Assembly: GCF_000016605.1 (NCBI RefSeq)
Contig: NC_009440.1
Location: 1,377,789 to 1,441,788, forward strand
Direction of reading: 5' to 3'
DNA: 64,000 nucleotides
Origin: Metallosphaera sedula DSM 5348
Lineage (GTDB): Archaea > Thermoproteota > Thermoprotei_A > Sulfolobales > Sulfolobaceae
In this document: positions 26,701 through 35,402 of the stretch, piece after piece
Layout of the letters: every line of letters begins with the position of its first letter
Numbering within the stretch: position 1 is the first letter of the stretch
The notes under the pieces: model-generated
Told to the model about the DNA's origin: nothing
What the model saw: the letters and a program-made list of their open reading frames with translations, nothing else
Databases searched by the model: none
Position numbers and translations under genes: made by a program

Positions 26701-27447
26701 ATGAAGATCCTTTCGTGGAACGTCAACGGCCTCAAGGCGATACTCGGTAAGGGCCTTCTTGATCTTGTAAAGAAGCAGGAATACGACATCTTGATGTTCC
26801 AAGAGGTTAAGAGTAGCCAGCTACCCATTGACTTCCAACTACTTCCATATAGGTCCTATCTTTATCCAGCTAAGAAGAAGGGTTATAGCGGAACACTTAC
26901 CTTAACCAGGATAGAGCCAATATCAGCGAAGTACGGAATAGGAGATGAGGAGTTTGACTCCGAGGGCAGGGTTATCGCACTTGAATTTCAAAAGGTTTAC
27001 GTTATCAACGTCTATTTCCCGAACGCAGGAGAGGAACTTAAGAGGCTAGATTTCAAGTTGAGGTTTAACCAAAGGTTCCATGAATTCGTGAAGAACCTTG
27101 GAAAGCCCTGCGTGATCTGTGGGGACTTCAACGTAGCGCATGAGGAGATAGATATAGCAAGACCAAAGGACAACGTTAACCACGCAGGTTTCACTCCGGA
27201 GGAGAGAAAGTGGTTTCACGAATTCCTTGCCTCTGGGTTCGTGGATACCTTCAGGATTTTTGTGAAAGAGGGAGGCCATTACTCATGGTGGTCCTATAGG
27301 TTCCATGCCAGGGAAAAGAACATAGGCTGGAGAATAGACTACTGCGTTGTATCCAAGGAGCTAGAGAAACATGTAAAGAAGGCCGAAATTCTGGAGAAGG
27401 TGATGGGGTCTGACCACGCTCCAGTCACCTTGGAGCTTGATATTTAA
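26701..27447 (+). CDS. xthA: Exonuclease III family AP endonuclease
   Basis: The 248-residue protein has all ExoIII landmarks: KILSWNVNGLKA at the N-terminus, catalytic Glu in MFQEVKSS, the tyrosine/Gly segment YSGTLTL, CGDFNVAHEEIDI with the Asp-Asn pair, and the final GSDHAPVTLEL. It cuts DNA at abasic sites during base excision repair in a magnesium-dependent reaction. It is a single gene on the plus strand, convergent with the membrane protein gene. Length is typical of the short ExoIII class. Confidence 0.93.
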   Translation: MKILSWNVNGLKAILGKGLLDLVKKQEYDILMFQEVKSSQLPIDFQLLPYRSYLYPAKKKGYSGTLTLTRIEPISAKYGIGDEEFDSEGRVIALEFQKVYVINVYFPNAGEELKRLDFKLRFNQRFHEFVKNLGKPCVICGDFNVAHEEIDIARPKDNVNHAGFTPEERKWFHEFLASGFVDTFRIFVKEGGHYSWWSYRFHAREKNIGWRIDYCVVSKELEKHVKKAEILEKVMGSDHAPVTLELDI

Positions 27448-27480
27448 CCTAGGTCCGTGATGAAGGTTAAGTCTGCGCAA

Positions 27481-27804
27481 TTACAGAATCAAGATCAAGT
27501 AAATCGTTTCCAGTAACTCATAGATGCCGTAATACGTTAGACCGTTCGCGATTTGCATTTTGCTAAGGCCACCCCTCACATAGTAGGCCCCACCGAGCAC
27601 ATGGATTACGAGATAGAGAAGCCCGAGATAATATAACACGCCAGCAACTGCATGTAACGCGATCAAGACTATGTAGAATACTGCTTCGTAGACGGCGATG
27701 AGATTTCCAAGTCTCTTCGGGAACGTCATTTTCATGAAAGAGACAACTGTCCCGGTAAGATGAATAAGTATCATGACCAAAATCATGAAAAAGATAAATT
27801 CCAT
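27481..27804 (-). CDS. Small membrane protein downstream of hemerythrin gene
   Basis: I do not recognise the family. The 107-residue product has three hydrophobic stretches (about residues 1-22, 38-62 and 62-75, with another near 90-107), so it is a small integral membrane protein. It starts at an ATG preceded by a strong ribosome binding site, GAGGTGGT, which overlaps the hemerythrin stop. It is therefore the third gene of the ferredoxin-hemerythrin operon and shares its regulation. A link to oxygen or nitric oxide handling is guilt by association only. Confidence 0.6.
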   Translation of the reverse strand: MEFIFFMILVMILIHLTGTVVSFMKMTFPKRLGNLIAVYEAVFYIVLIALHAVAGVLYYLGLLYLVIHVLGGAYYVRGGLSKMQIANGLTYYGIYELLETIYLILIL

Positions 27805-27813
27805 TTAACCACC

Positions 27814-28287
27814 TCACATGTACTTGGGCTTCCATCCTGCCGGCAAGATACTATCCCTTAGCTCGAAAAGTATGTTCGGATTCCAGGCCAATTCCTTGTC
27901 CAATTCACGGTAAATGCTGTGTTCCTCGATGGAGTTATGTGCCTTAAGCAGTTGCATAAGGAGAATGAGTTTCACTTCAGTTTCGTTGTCTCTTTCCTCT
28001 ACGAGTCGAAGAATATTGTCCAACAGGTTCCAGATCGCTACGTGTTGCATCATTAGCTCACTTATCCAGTTGTCAAGATCTGGACCCTTTAGGTAAGGAA
28101 AGAGAACCTCTTCCTCCAGGAAGATATGTGTCTTTATCCTGGCGCTTGCTATTTTCGCCTTATTCCACGCTCTCTCCCAGTCTCTCCTTTTAACCTCCTT
28201 TAGGGTTTCTTCCAATTCGTTATCTCCACTTACATGGTCCCTAGTCATGAACAAGGAGATAGTCTCGACGTTCTGCAATATCCTCAC
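27814..28287 (-). CDS. Hemerythrin-like HHE domain protein
   Basis: The 157-residue protein shows the spaced His/Glu residues of a hemerythrin four-helix bundle: TRDHVSGDNE, HIFLEEEVLFPYL, MMQHVAIWNLLD and AHNSIEEHSIYREL. Such di-iron proteins bind oxygen or nitric oxide or help repair Fe-S centres. The GTG at 28287 directly follows the ferredoxin stop; an ATG at 28248 (MTRDH) is an alternative start. It lies between the zinc ferredoxin and a small membrane protein gene in one operon whose promoter carries the CCCTAA-TTAGGG type palindrome. Confidence 0.82.
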   Translation of the reverse strand: MRILQNVETISLFMTRDHVSGDNELEETLKEVKRRDWERAWNKAKIASARIKTHIFLEEEVLFPYLKGPDLDNWISELMMQHVAIWNLLDNILRLVEERDNETEVKLILLMQLLKAHNSIEEHSIYRELDKELAWNPNILFELRDSILPAGWKPKYM

Positions 28288-28660
<373 letters not shown>

Positions 28661-29052
28661 TTGATCCAGAACCAATAATTTTACATTAACAAACAAATAT
28701 AACCTTTCTCTCAGGAAACGATTTTAGCTTTACATTGATCCTCACTAGCTTCACTGGCTTAACCTAGTAGTACAATGTATTGAAGTAGTAGATATGGGAT
28801 TCCATGGCATCATGCCCTCTTTGAACTAAACTTCTAGAGAGAACGTCCTCTTTACGAAAGATTTCACTCTTCTCAGTCAGACTTCTATTTTCTCTTACCT
28901 ATATAGAGATTCTGCTAAATAGAGACTCGTTTTCCAGTAATCCCACAGAAGAGTCTTAGCTCCACAGGCAGGGTAATCTCGACTCAGACAACTATATGCA
29001 TCCACTTATCTACCAAGAGCGTGTAACCATGAAATCGTTGGATTTTGTCTAA
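28661..29052. other. Intergenic stretch, nothing recognised
   Basis: About 390 AT-rich bases between the ferredoxin promoter and the end of the regulator gene. No frame, RNA fold or repeat that I can support is visible. Confidence 0.4.
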
Positions 29053-29430
29053 CTAATCCCGATTGATCGCCAAATCTACTGTTAATTTGCGATATGCTTC
29101 CTCCATGTCATTCCAGAATCTCTCTAGTAACTTTGACTTATTAACATAGTATTCAAATTGAAAACGGCCTTTTCCGCGTTTTATCGTACCGCTTCTTCTT
29201 TGTCTCCTCTCAACTAAACCTAGCTCGTACAATCTTTTTAAAGAGAGGCTTAAAGATACCTTAGGTACGCCAATCAACGGTATTAACTCCTCAACCGTTA
29301 TCGGCTTTTCGGACGTCCACAATCTCCATAGGACCTCGGTGGTTGTGGGGCTAAGTCCATAGATGCATCTTACCAATTTTGCTGCAACTCTGTCTGCCGT
29401 GTTATAATTAGTTTGGGTGATTTGATCCAT
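29053..29430 (-). CDS. Winged-helix transcriptional regulator
   Basis: The 125-residue protein has a winged helix at about residues 25-85 (TTTEVLWRLW, then ITVEELIPLIGVPKVSLSLS as helix-turn-helix, then RLYELGLVERRQR for the last helix and strand). The wing is rich in basic residues (KRGKGRF) and a C-terminal helix may serve dimerisation. It resembles TrmB/MarR-like archaeal regulators. It is divergent from the DUF2249-cupin gene; its own TATA-like box is next to a perfect palindrome that is repeated at the cupin and ferredoxin promoters, so it is the natural candidate for the factor that binds them, including its own promoter. The signal is unknown; no cysteine cluster is present. Confidence 0.75.
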   Translation of the reverse strand: MDQITQTNYNTADRVAAKLVRCIYGLSPTTTEVLWRLWTSEKPITVEELIPLIGVPKVSLSLSLKRLYELGLVERRQRRSGTIKRGKGRFQFEYYVNKSKLLERFWNDMEEAYRKLTVDLAINRD

Positions 29431-29451
29431 AAAAACAATGATTATTTCTTG

Positions 29452-29480
29452 ATTTTAATTATAGACCCTAAATATTTAGG
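29452..29480 (-). promoter_or_regulatory. Regulator promoter with perfect palindrome
   Basis: CCTAAATATTTAGG (29467-29480) is a perfect 14-bp palindrome. It abuts the minus-strand TATA-like box TATAATTAAAAT (29452-29463), which is about 27 bases from the ATG at 29430. Confidence 0.6.
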
Positions 29481-29513
29481 CCTTTATAGTTATCTAAACA
29501 CCAACGGAAAACT

Positions 29514-29545
29514 CCCTAAGCATTTAGGGTTCATCCTTTTTTGTA
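29514..29545 (+). promoter_or_regulatory. Cupin gene promoter with palindromic operator
   Basis: CCCTAA-GCAT-TTAGGG (29514-29529) has perfect 6-bp arms and lies a few bases before a T-rich TATA-like run (about 29533-29545) upstream of the ATG at 29565. It is the third copy of the element. Confidence 0.6.
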
Positions 29546-29564
29546 GTTAGACACATTAGATCCT

Positions 29565-30164
29565 ATGACCACACTGGATTTGAGGGAGGTAGATCCTCCT
29601 CTTAGACATAAGCTGGTATTAGAAACTTTTCACAAGATGAGGCCTGGAGAGGAACTGGAAGTGATAGCTGACCACTATCCGGCTCATCTCCTCCAACTAA
29701 TCTCGGGCAAGATTAAGAAATACGAGGTCAAAGAGAGCGGCGAGGGCATCTTTGTGCTAAAGCTAATCAAGGGTGGAGAAGAACCTAGACCTATAGTATC
29801 TCGCCTGTCTGATTATAGAAAATCAGGGGAAACATTTACTCCAATACCAGTTATCAGAAAGGACGAGTATGGAGCCATTCTAGTCTTCTTCAAACCTGGA
29901 CAGTATATTCCAATACATGCCCCCGACTCAGACCTTATTTTCTACGTAATTGAGGGAAAGGGGAAAGCGCAGATTGGGGAGAACCAAGTTGAGATAGATA
30001 AGGGTTCTATCGTTGTTGTTCCAAAGGGCGTAAAGAGGGGAATAACGGCGGAAACATACATGGAGGCGCTACATGTGGTGGTTCCAGCTCCATCCCCAGA
30101 GGACCATGAAAAAGTGATGGAGGCCGCAGCTAGGGGAATTAGGGAAGTTCAGTTAAAGGGGTAA
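29565..30164 (+). CDS. DUF2249 - cupin two-domain protein
   Basis: The first 70 residues match DUF2249 (LDLREVDPPLRHKLVLETF, then MRPGEELEVIADHYP), a small domain that in many organisms is fused to or encoded next to hemerythrin domains and linked to nitrogen-oxide metabolism. The rest is a cupin barrel (about residues 105-185, FFKPGQYIPIHAPDSDLIFYV, GKGKAQIG, GSIVVVPKGVKRG), with one metal-ligand-like His and acidic residues. No membrane part. It is divergent from the winged-helix regulator and shares its operator with the ferredoxin-hemerythrin operon 1 kb away. A sensor or stress role is inferred; no enzymatic activity can be claimed. Confidence 0.75.
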   Translation: MTTLDLREVDPPLRHKLVLETFHKMRPGEELEVIADHYPAHLLQLISGKIKKYEVKESGEGIFVLKLIKGGEEPRPIVSRLSDYRKSGETFTPIPVIRKDEYGAILVFFKPGQYIPIHAPDSDLIFYVIEGKGKAQIGENQVEIDKGSIVVVPKGVKRGITAETYMEALHVVVPAPSPEDHEKVMEAAARGIREVQLKG

Positions 30165-30373
30165 CCAGGTTAGCTCCATTACTCGTTAGTAGTTTGGATT
30201 CTCGACCAAAAAAGTTTCCCTGAGAAATACTTGGGACAGATAATAACTCCATCTTGTCAATCCTCATACGAATTTCCATAAAATGATCACACTATAGATA
30301 AACTCGTTACTGACGACTTAACGTCCTAAGGTTTTCCTTAAGCTTATTTTAAGCTACAGTAGCAGGTTGTGTC

Positions 30374-31324
30374 ATGGAAATCGAATACCTAGAAATTGAA
30401 AGCGATTATCTCCGTGACAATCCTTGGAAGGACACGTACAAGAGGAAGGTGGCTGTGGTGACCACTGGATCCACCGAGGATATCCCTGGTATTCTCTACC
30501 TCAGCGGCTATTTCTCAACGTCACTGACCCAGTTAAACCTGGACCCTCTCTCAGAGTCCCTAAAGGACAGGGTAGGAAGACTTTACGCAGAGAGAAACAT
30601 TGGCGACTTGGCCCTCATCCTTCCAGACACCTTCACCTCTCTGGGAGGCAACCAGTACCTGGACTCGAAGGCAATAGGTCTATATGAATCCTTTCTCATG
30701 AAGGAACTTGTTCCGCTCGTGAGGGAGAAGTACCAGATCACATCCCTAGGTGTCATGGGAAAGTCCTCGGGCGGATATGGAGCCCTTCACCTAGGAAGTA
30801 AGTACGACTTTCAGGCGATAGCGATTCATTCAGCCGACGCCTACTTCGAGTACGCCTACCTTCCTCTTTTTCCACGGGTGATCCAGACTCTAAGAAGAAC
30901 CGGTACCCCCAAAGACTTCGTGAGCATGTTCTGGGCTCAGCAGGACCGTAAAAGGAGAGACCTGTTGGACGCAATGATGATCATAGGACTTTCAGCCTTT
31001 TACTCTCCCACGGAAAATGTGGAGTTACCCTTTGAACTTGAAACTGGAAGGATTAGGGAGGAGGTTTGGAGGCACTGGCTTTCCTTGGATCCAGTTAGGT
31101 TCCTTGAAGAACGAAAGGAAAAACTTAGGGGAAAGTCAATCTACATAGACGTTGGAGATAGGGACGACTTTCATCTCCAGTATGGAAATAGGATAATACA
31201 CGAGATGCTGAACAACTGGAAGATAGCTCATGTCTATGAGGAATTTCATGGGGGGCACATGAACACATCGTATAGGTACGACGTCTCCCTAGTTTACCTC
31301 TACGAAAACCTGAAGGCCAAGTAA
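30374..31324 (+). CDS. Putative esterase, alpha/beta hydrolase fold
   Basis: The 316-residue protein is of the esterase D / PF00756 type. The nucleophile elbow is GKSSGGYGALHLG (Ser at about residue 134), the acid probably lies in DVGDRDDFHLQYG and the base in FHGGHMNTSYR near the C-terminus. Family members hydrolyse short-chain esters or thioesters; the natural substrate is not evident. It has no signal peptide. A monocistronic gene; the spacer before it (30165-30373) shows nothing beyond an AT-rich promoter-like run CTTATTTTAAG about 25 bases before the ATG. Confidence 0.8.
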   Translation: MEIEYLEIESDYLRDNPWKDTYKRKVAVVTTGSTEDIPGILYLSGYFSTSLTQLNLDPLSESLKDRVGRLYAERNIGDLALILPDTFTSLGGNQYLDSKAIGLYESFLMKELVPLVREKYQITSLGVMGKSSGGYGALHLGSKYDFQAIAIHSADAYFEYAYLPLFPRVIQTLRRTGTPKDFVSMFWAQQDRKRRDLLDAMMIIGLSAFYSPTENVELPFELETGRIREEVWRHWLSLDPVRFLEERKEKLRGKSIYIDVGDRDDFHLQYGNRIIHEMLNNWKIAHVYEEFHGGHMNTSYRYDVSLVYLYENLKAK

Positions 31325-31490
31325 AACTTGCTAATGCCTTTACCTTTTATGAGGTTGTCCCTTGATAATGGAAAGAGTTACGGTTCATGTGGACCAAAGA
31401 TTCATAATCCTTTTTTCAACTCCTTTCTGAACTATTTCATTACCGTGTATTATTCTATATAAATATATCATTCTCTATGGGCTAGAAGAA
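31325..31490. other. AT-rich intergenic stretch
   Basis: No gene is visible; the following GATTATTTA at 31493-31501 may serve as TATA-like box for the small membrane protein gene that starts at 31525. Confidence 0.35.
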
Positions 31491-31524
31491 AGATTATTTA
31501 TCTTCTATAACAAAGTCATTAATA

Positions 31525-31719
31525 ATGATAGAAGTCGTATTGCTAACAAAAGTGGTCCTGACGATGGTTGGAGTCATTTCCTCGGTGTATGGCATAAGCT
31601 ATGTGATTCTAGGAAGGTTTGATATACCCTTCATACCTAAGAAGGACTCAACTATGGTCGGTTCGATGCTCATAGGGATAGCGTTAGCTCTATTTATTAT
31701 TTCCGCGTTTATTCCATAA
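31525..31719 (+). CDS. Small two-helix membrane protein
   Basis: This 64-residue protein has two clear membrane helices (about residues 5-28 and 43-63) joined by a short basic-acidic loop with KKD. I do not recognise a function. It begins 28 bases after a TATA-like box and is followed after one base by the next small gene, so the two form a unit. Confidence 0.55.
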   Translation: MIEVVLLTKVVLTMVGVISSVYGISYVILGRFDIPFIPKKDSTMVGSMLIGIALALFIISAFIP

Positions 31720-31720
31720 G

Positions 31721-31960
31721 ATGAATGTGCTAGTTGGATTAGAGGATGGGCAAGTTTTTTCCCTTGAAGATACAGGAGTGATAAGGAGGTCTTCAGGGCT
31801 ACCCTCTGTCATGATTGTCAGGGAATTAACAAGGGAGAAACTTCAGGACTATGCAAGTAGAGGAGTCAAGGTCTTTGTATGTAACTCGGATGAGAAGGAG
31901 TGTCTATCCCAGGTACTAAACAAGATATTCCCACAATGCAAAACGTGTAAGTTCGCTTAA
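31721..31960 (+). CDS. Small protein with C-terminal CxxC
   Basis: The 79-residue soluble protein has a mixed alpha/beta pattern and ends with a cysteine-rich tail (CNSDEKECLSQ and QCKTCKFA) that could bind zinc or act in thiol chemistry. No family recognised. It is coupled to the small membrane protein gene (one base apart) and converges on the methyltransferase gene, overlapping its stop by 4 bases. Confidence 0.5.
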   Translation: MNVLVGLEDGQVFSLEDTGVIRRSSGLPSVMIVRELTREKLQDYASRGVKVFVCNSDEKECLSQVLNKIFPQCKTCKFA

Positions 31961-32487
31961 CACTTTCTCTGCAGGACAAGACCAAAGTGATAGTGGCCAG
32001 GAGAGAACTCTGTCACTACCTGAAAATCCTTGAACGTGGCAAGGTAATCTTCACGCGACATCCTAATATGAACCGGTGGTCCAAAGGGGGCATCTTTCCT
32101 CCAATCCACGATTATTACCCTACCACAAGGTTTAAGGATCCTCATGACTTCCTTGTAGGCTCCCTCCCTGTCCATGTCATGAAAGGAGCTTGAGAACACC
32201 ACTACATCCACTGATGATGATGGAAGAGAAGTATGTTCCGATGGCTCGTTGAGAAAAACGGTGGAGCTTTTCTTCACCCTAGTTTTAGCTATATCGAGTG
32301 CCTCCTTACTTAGATCAATACAGTACAACTTAAGGGAGTGTTCCTCAAGTACTGGACAGTAATATCCTGGACCGCATCCCATATCCACTACTACTTCATT
32401 TCCATGAAGTAATGACGGAACAAACTTCTCTGGGTCCTCAAATTTCTTCCTTTCTGGATCTAAAAGCCTCCTAAAATGATGATCCAT
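31957..32487 (-). CDS. Class I SAM-dependent methyltransferase
   Basis: The 176-residue protein has the S-adenosylmethionine fold: motif I VVDMGCGPGYYCPVLEEH, the acidic end of strand 2 in LYCIDLSKEAL, and post-motif VVVFSSSFHDMDREGAYKEV. It is a short UbiE/Methyltransf_11 type enzyme. The substrate is unknown. Monocistronic, minus strand, followed by a convergent small-protein gene. Confidence 0.8.
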   Translation of the reverse strand: MDHHFRRLLDPERKKFEDPEKFVPSLLHGNEVVVDMGCGPGYYCPVLEEHSLKLYCIDLSKEALDIAKTRVKKSSTVFLNEPSEHTSLPSSSVDVVVFSSSFHDMDREGAYKEVMRILKPCGRVIIVDWRKDAPFGPPVHIRMSREDYLATFKDFQVVTEFSPGHYHFGLVLQRKC

Positions 32488-32618
32488 GATCCTATTACAT
32501 ATTCCAACACTTAAATCGCTTAATGATTAAGTTTCTATTACGTTGCAACAAGAACATAACCGTCCCACTCAAAAGGATTCAGCTTCCTATCTGCATCATC
32601 GGAACAAAAATCCCTAGA

Positions 32619-33469
32619 TTAATATTCGGTGTTCTTAACATCCTTTGTAGTTTCAACATTCTTCAACGCATACTCTGTACTATAGTCTAGGATACGCTCC
32701 ATGTCAACTTCAAGTGCCACAGCCACAGCTTGGCCAGATTCCAGTATAAGGTTTGCTAGAACGTCATTACCAGTTATTACTTGATTTCCCCTTATCATTT
32801 TCATGTGACTTGGCTTCCCGTCCTTAACCTGAATGCTTGCTCTTAGATTCTTACCTTTGATTACAATAGCTCCTGTCTTCATGTTGGTCATAAGTTGCCT
32901 TATCTTGGTTGCTATCTCTGAGATTTCTCCCTCTACCCTACCCACTTCAGTCATGGGTAACCCCTGGGGTTCTGGGGCTACAACTTGTTCCTTCTCTAAA
33001 TACAGCTTTACATACGGTAATATATGGTCTTGGATGAAATGTTCTGCAAGCTGAAAGGGACTTCTTCCCATTAACTTGTCCAATGTAGAGCTCTTGTAGG
33101 CAACGTCTAGACCCACTCTAATTTTCGACCCAACTGCTGAATCCTCAACTATAAATTCGGCTCTCCATTCAAACTTCGCATCGTCCGATTTTCCAGCATA
33201 AACTATGGCTCCCCCGGATAGATTAGGGCCATTCATATACCCTATAGTCACGTGTAATTTTGTGTCTGGCGTACCAAAGATATAGAGAACCCTTAGTCTC
33301 TTTCAGGGCTAGTTAGTTTTCCAGGAGCGACGTATTGACCTGTTGCCTTATCCAGGATCTACAGAATGTTAACATGGCCCATCACTCTTGAGAAGAGGAA
33401 GGGATCCATTAATCCTGACTTAATCACTGATTTAGGCGCTTTAACATCAATTTCATAGGTCTGTAACAT
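32619..33469 (-). pseudogene. Broken two-part gene, possibly SRPBCC-like (CoxG-like)
   Basis: The intact-looking part (GTG at 33251 or ATG at 33236 to 32619) encodes 205-210 residues of no named family. Directly upstream, reading from an ATG at 33469, the protein MLQTYEIDVKAPKSVIKSGL... runs for 36 codons to an in-frame TAG (33359-33361), continues sensibly with ILDKATGQYVAPGKLTS, and after a single-base frameshift near 33295-33305 joins the frame LRVLYIFGTPDTKLHVTIGY of the downstream part. A TATA-like run TTTTTAATAAG at about 33500-33512 lies 35-40 bases before 33469, so the gene once started there. The start-like first part resembles ligand-binding SRPBCC domains. Two lesions argue for decay, though the downstream part may still be expressed. 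Confidence 0.6.
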
Positions 33470-33624
33470 ACCTATTAGTTGTGTTAGATTACTTGTCTTA
33501 TTAAAAATTTTTCCCCAGATATGCTCAATATTACTACTCCCTCTTAACTGATAGTAATCTAATGACGTTTAATATTCTTCGCTCCAAGGTCTGATAAACC
33601 AGTTCGCTTATGGAATCAGAGCTC

Positions 33625-33674
33625 AGTTTCACTCCACCGCGTGTCCCTTTTCTAGAGGGAAGATCATTGAAACT
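33625..33674. promoter_or_regulatory. Candidate damage-response hexamers before Dpo2
   Basis: AGTTTC (33625-33630) and its inverse GAAACT (33669-33674) fit the ANTTTC hexamer that in Saccharolobus islandicus mediates Orc1-2-dependent induction of damage-response genes including dpo2. The ribosome binding site GGTGAT at 33705-33710 precedes the ATG. Two hits of a five-base-specific word in about 230 bases can occur by chance. Confidence 0.35.
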
Positions 33675-33713
33675 AGTATTCCACGAACTGATAGTAATGG
33701 AATAGGTGATGAC

Positions 33714-35402
33714 ATGGAAGGTTACGTAATAGATGCCGTACCATACAGGGGTAGAATAAAGATCGTGCTGGACTCCTTCAGAGAAGCGTGGATTAAGACA
33801 ACCTATCCCATTTACGTCATCACCGATAGACCTGACCTCGTGATGCAACATCCCTCGGTGGTGTCCCACGAAGAGGAGGAGTGGAGAACCCTATCTGGCG
33901 AAAGGATTACCTTACACAGGTATGAGCTCCTTGACCTTGAGGCGAGGTCCTATATTTCTAGGAGAACGACCGTGGTGAACCAGCTTCCCACCACACTTTC
34001 CCTTGTCCTGGACAGGTTAGATGCTAGACCCTTCAGAAGGGTCAGGATAGACGAAGGTAAAGTCCTCGAATTCTGGGATCTGGGCCTATCCTTTCCGCCC
34101 GTGAAATATGCCACGGTGATAACACATGACTGGTATGGCCCTTCAGAGACGGGGAACATGTTTGAGGCTGACGTGAACGGAGAGAAGTGGAGGGGGTTAC
34201 TGAGAGACCTGGACCTCGAGGTAGACGTCGCTGGCTGTTTCGGACGTGCGTGCGACCACGTGAAGGCGCCAGTTAAGATAAAACTTGAACAAAAGAGGTC
34301 TCCGGTCTCCATTAAGGGGTTAATTGAGTGGTCCTACACCTGCAAGACACCCGTAAGGGAATTGGTGGACGCTACCATAGGGAAAGCGCTGACCACAAAC
34401 GAGGCCTGGGTCGCATTCGAGAAGAAAATAGTTGTTCCCAACAAGGTCCCGAGGGTAGAGAAGCTCAGGGATATGGATGAACTGCTCCTCAACGATAAGG
34501 GTGGACTGGTCCTGTTTCCTAGAACCGGTTGCTTCGACGATGCCTGGCAAGTTGACTTCTCCTCTATGTATCCTTCTCTCATAGTTAAGCATAACATCTC
34601 CGGGGAAACCGTTGACGCCTGCGATGACGTAGTCACAGAGATAGGCCATACCATCTGCAATAGCGAGAGGGGGATAGTACCGGAGGCGCTATCCTGGTTA
34701 ATAAGAAGGAAAGAGGCCCTAAAGCCCGTGGACCCTGAAAGGGCAGAGGCGATAAAATGGATACTTGTTGCCTCCTTTGGGTATCTAGGATACAGGAACT
34801 CTAAGTTTGGGAAGATTGAGGCATATGAACTGGTGACCTACTACGCGAGGAAGACATTGAGGAGAGCCTTGGAAATTGCGCAGGAAATTGGGGTTGAAGT
34901 GCTTCACGGGATAGTGGACTCCCTCGTGATTAGGGGGGATGCTCCACAGCTAGTGAGGAGACTGGAGGAGGAGACTGGGTTACACCTTCGCTCCACCAGG
35001 CTAAAGTGGATAGTTCTTGGGGGGAGAAGGGATGGACTTCCTTACCCTATGAGGTACTTTGGAATGACGGAGGAAGGAATGAAATACAAAGGAATCATCA
35101 GGAGAAACATGCCGAACCTAGTAAGGGATTTCCTCGAGAGCTCCATGAACATCCTTTCCAGGGCGGAGACGTGTGAGGACCTGAAAAGGCTTAGGTCAAA
35201 CCTACTCGAGAACCTCAGGGAGTATGAAGAGAGGGTAATTCATGGGGAGCCCAGGGACTTCGTTATGTGGGTGAAGGGAGAGCCATACGTGAGGGGAGTG
35301 AGGGGGTTCTACAACGCAAGGAGAGGGTTCATGGGGAGGGATACGAAGTACTATCTGGAATATCTTAGGAGAACGGCGAGGGAGGTCCTGGGAATTGGAT
35401 GA
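33714..35402 (+). CDS. dpo2: Family B DNA polymerase Dpo2 (PolB2), degenerate active site
   Basis: The 562-residue protein is a shortened family B polymerase. Motif A is intact (WQVDFSSMYPSLIV), but motif B is altered (KWILVASFGYLGYRNS, with Ala for the conserved Asn and one residue missing) and motif C reads HGIVDSLVI instead of YGDTDS, so one of the catalytic aspartates is lost. The N-terminal exonuclease part is reduced. This is the known pattern of Sulfolobales Dpo2, which is weak in vitro and linked to damage tolerance in vivo. The gene overlaps the next by 8 bases. Not the replicative polymerase. Confidence 0.88.
   Translation: MEGYVIDAVPYRGRIKIVLDSFREAWIKTTYPIYVITDRPDLVMQHPSVVSHEEEEWRTLSGERITLHRYELLDLEARSYISRRTTVVNQLPTTLSLVLDRLDARPFRRVRIDEGKVLEFWDLGLSFPPVKYATVITHDWYGPSETGNMFEADVNGEKWRGLLRDLDLEVDVAGCFGRACDHVKAPVKIKLEQKRSPVSIKGLIEWSYTCKTPVRELVDATIGKALTTNEAWVAFEKKIVVPNKVPRVEKLRDMDELLLNDKGGLVLFPRTGCFDDAWQVDFSSMYPSLIVKHNISGETVDACDDVVTEIGHTICNSERGIVPEALSWLIRRKEALKPVDPERAEAIKWILVASFGYLGYRNSKFGKIEAYELVTYYARKTLRRALEIAQEIGVEVLHGIVDSLVIRGDAPQLVRRLEEETGLHLRSTRLKWIVLGGRRDGLPYPMRYFGMTEEGMKYKGIIRRNMPNLVRDFLESSMNILSRAETCEDLKRLRSNLLENLREYEERVIHGEPRDFVMWVKGEPYVRGVRGFYNARRGFMGRDTKYYLEYLRRTAREVLGIG

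Noticed and set aside
33534-33869. Minus-strand open frame of 111 codons over the Dpo2 start
   Set aside because: It overlaps the Dpo2 start and its promoter, has no ribosome site and no family likeness; amino acid pattern is that of an antisense shadow.
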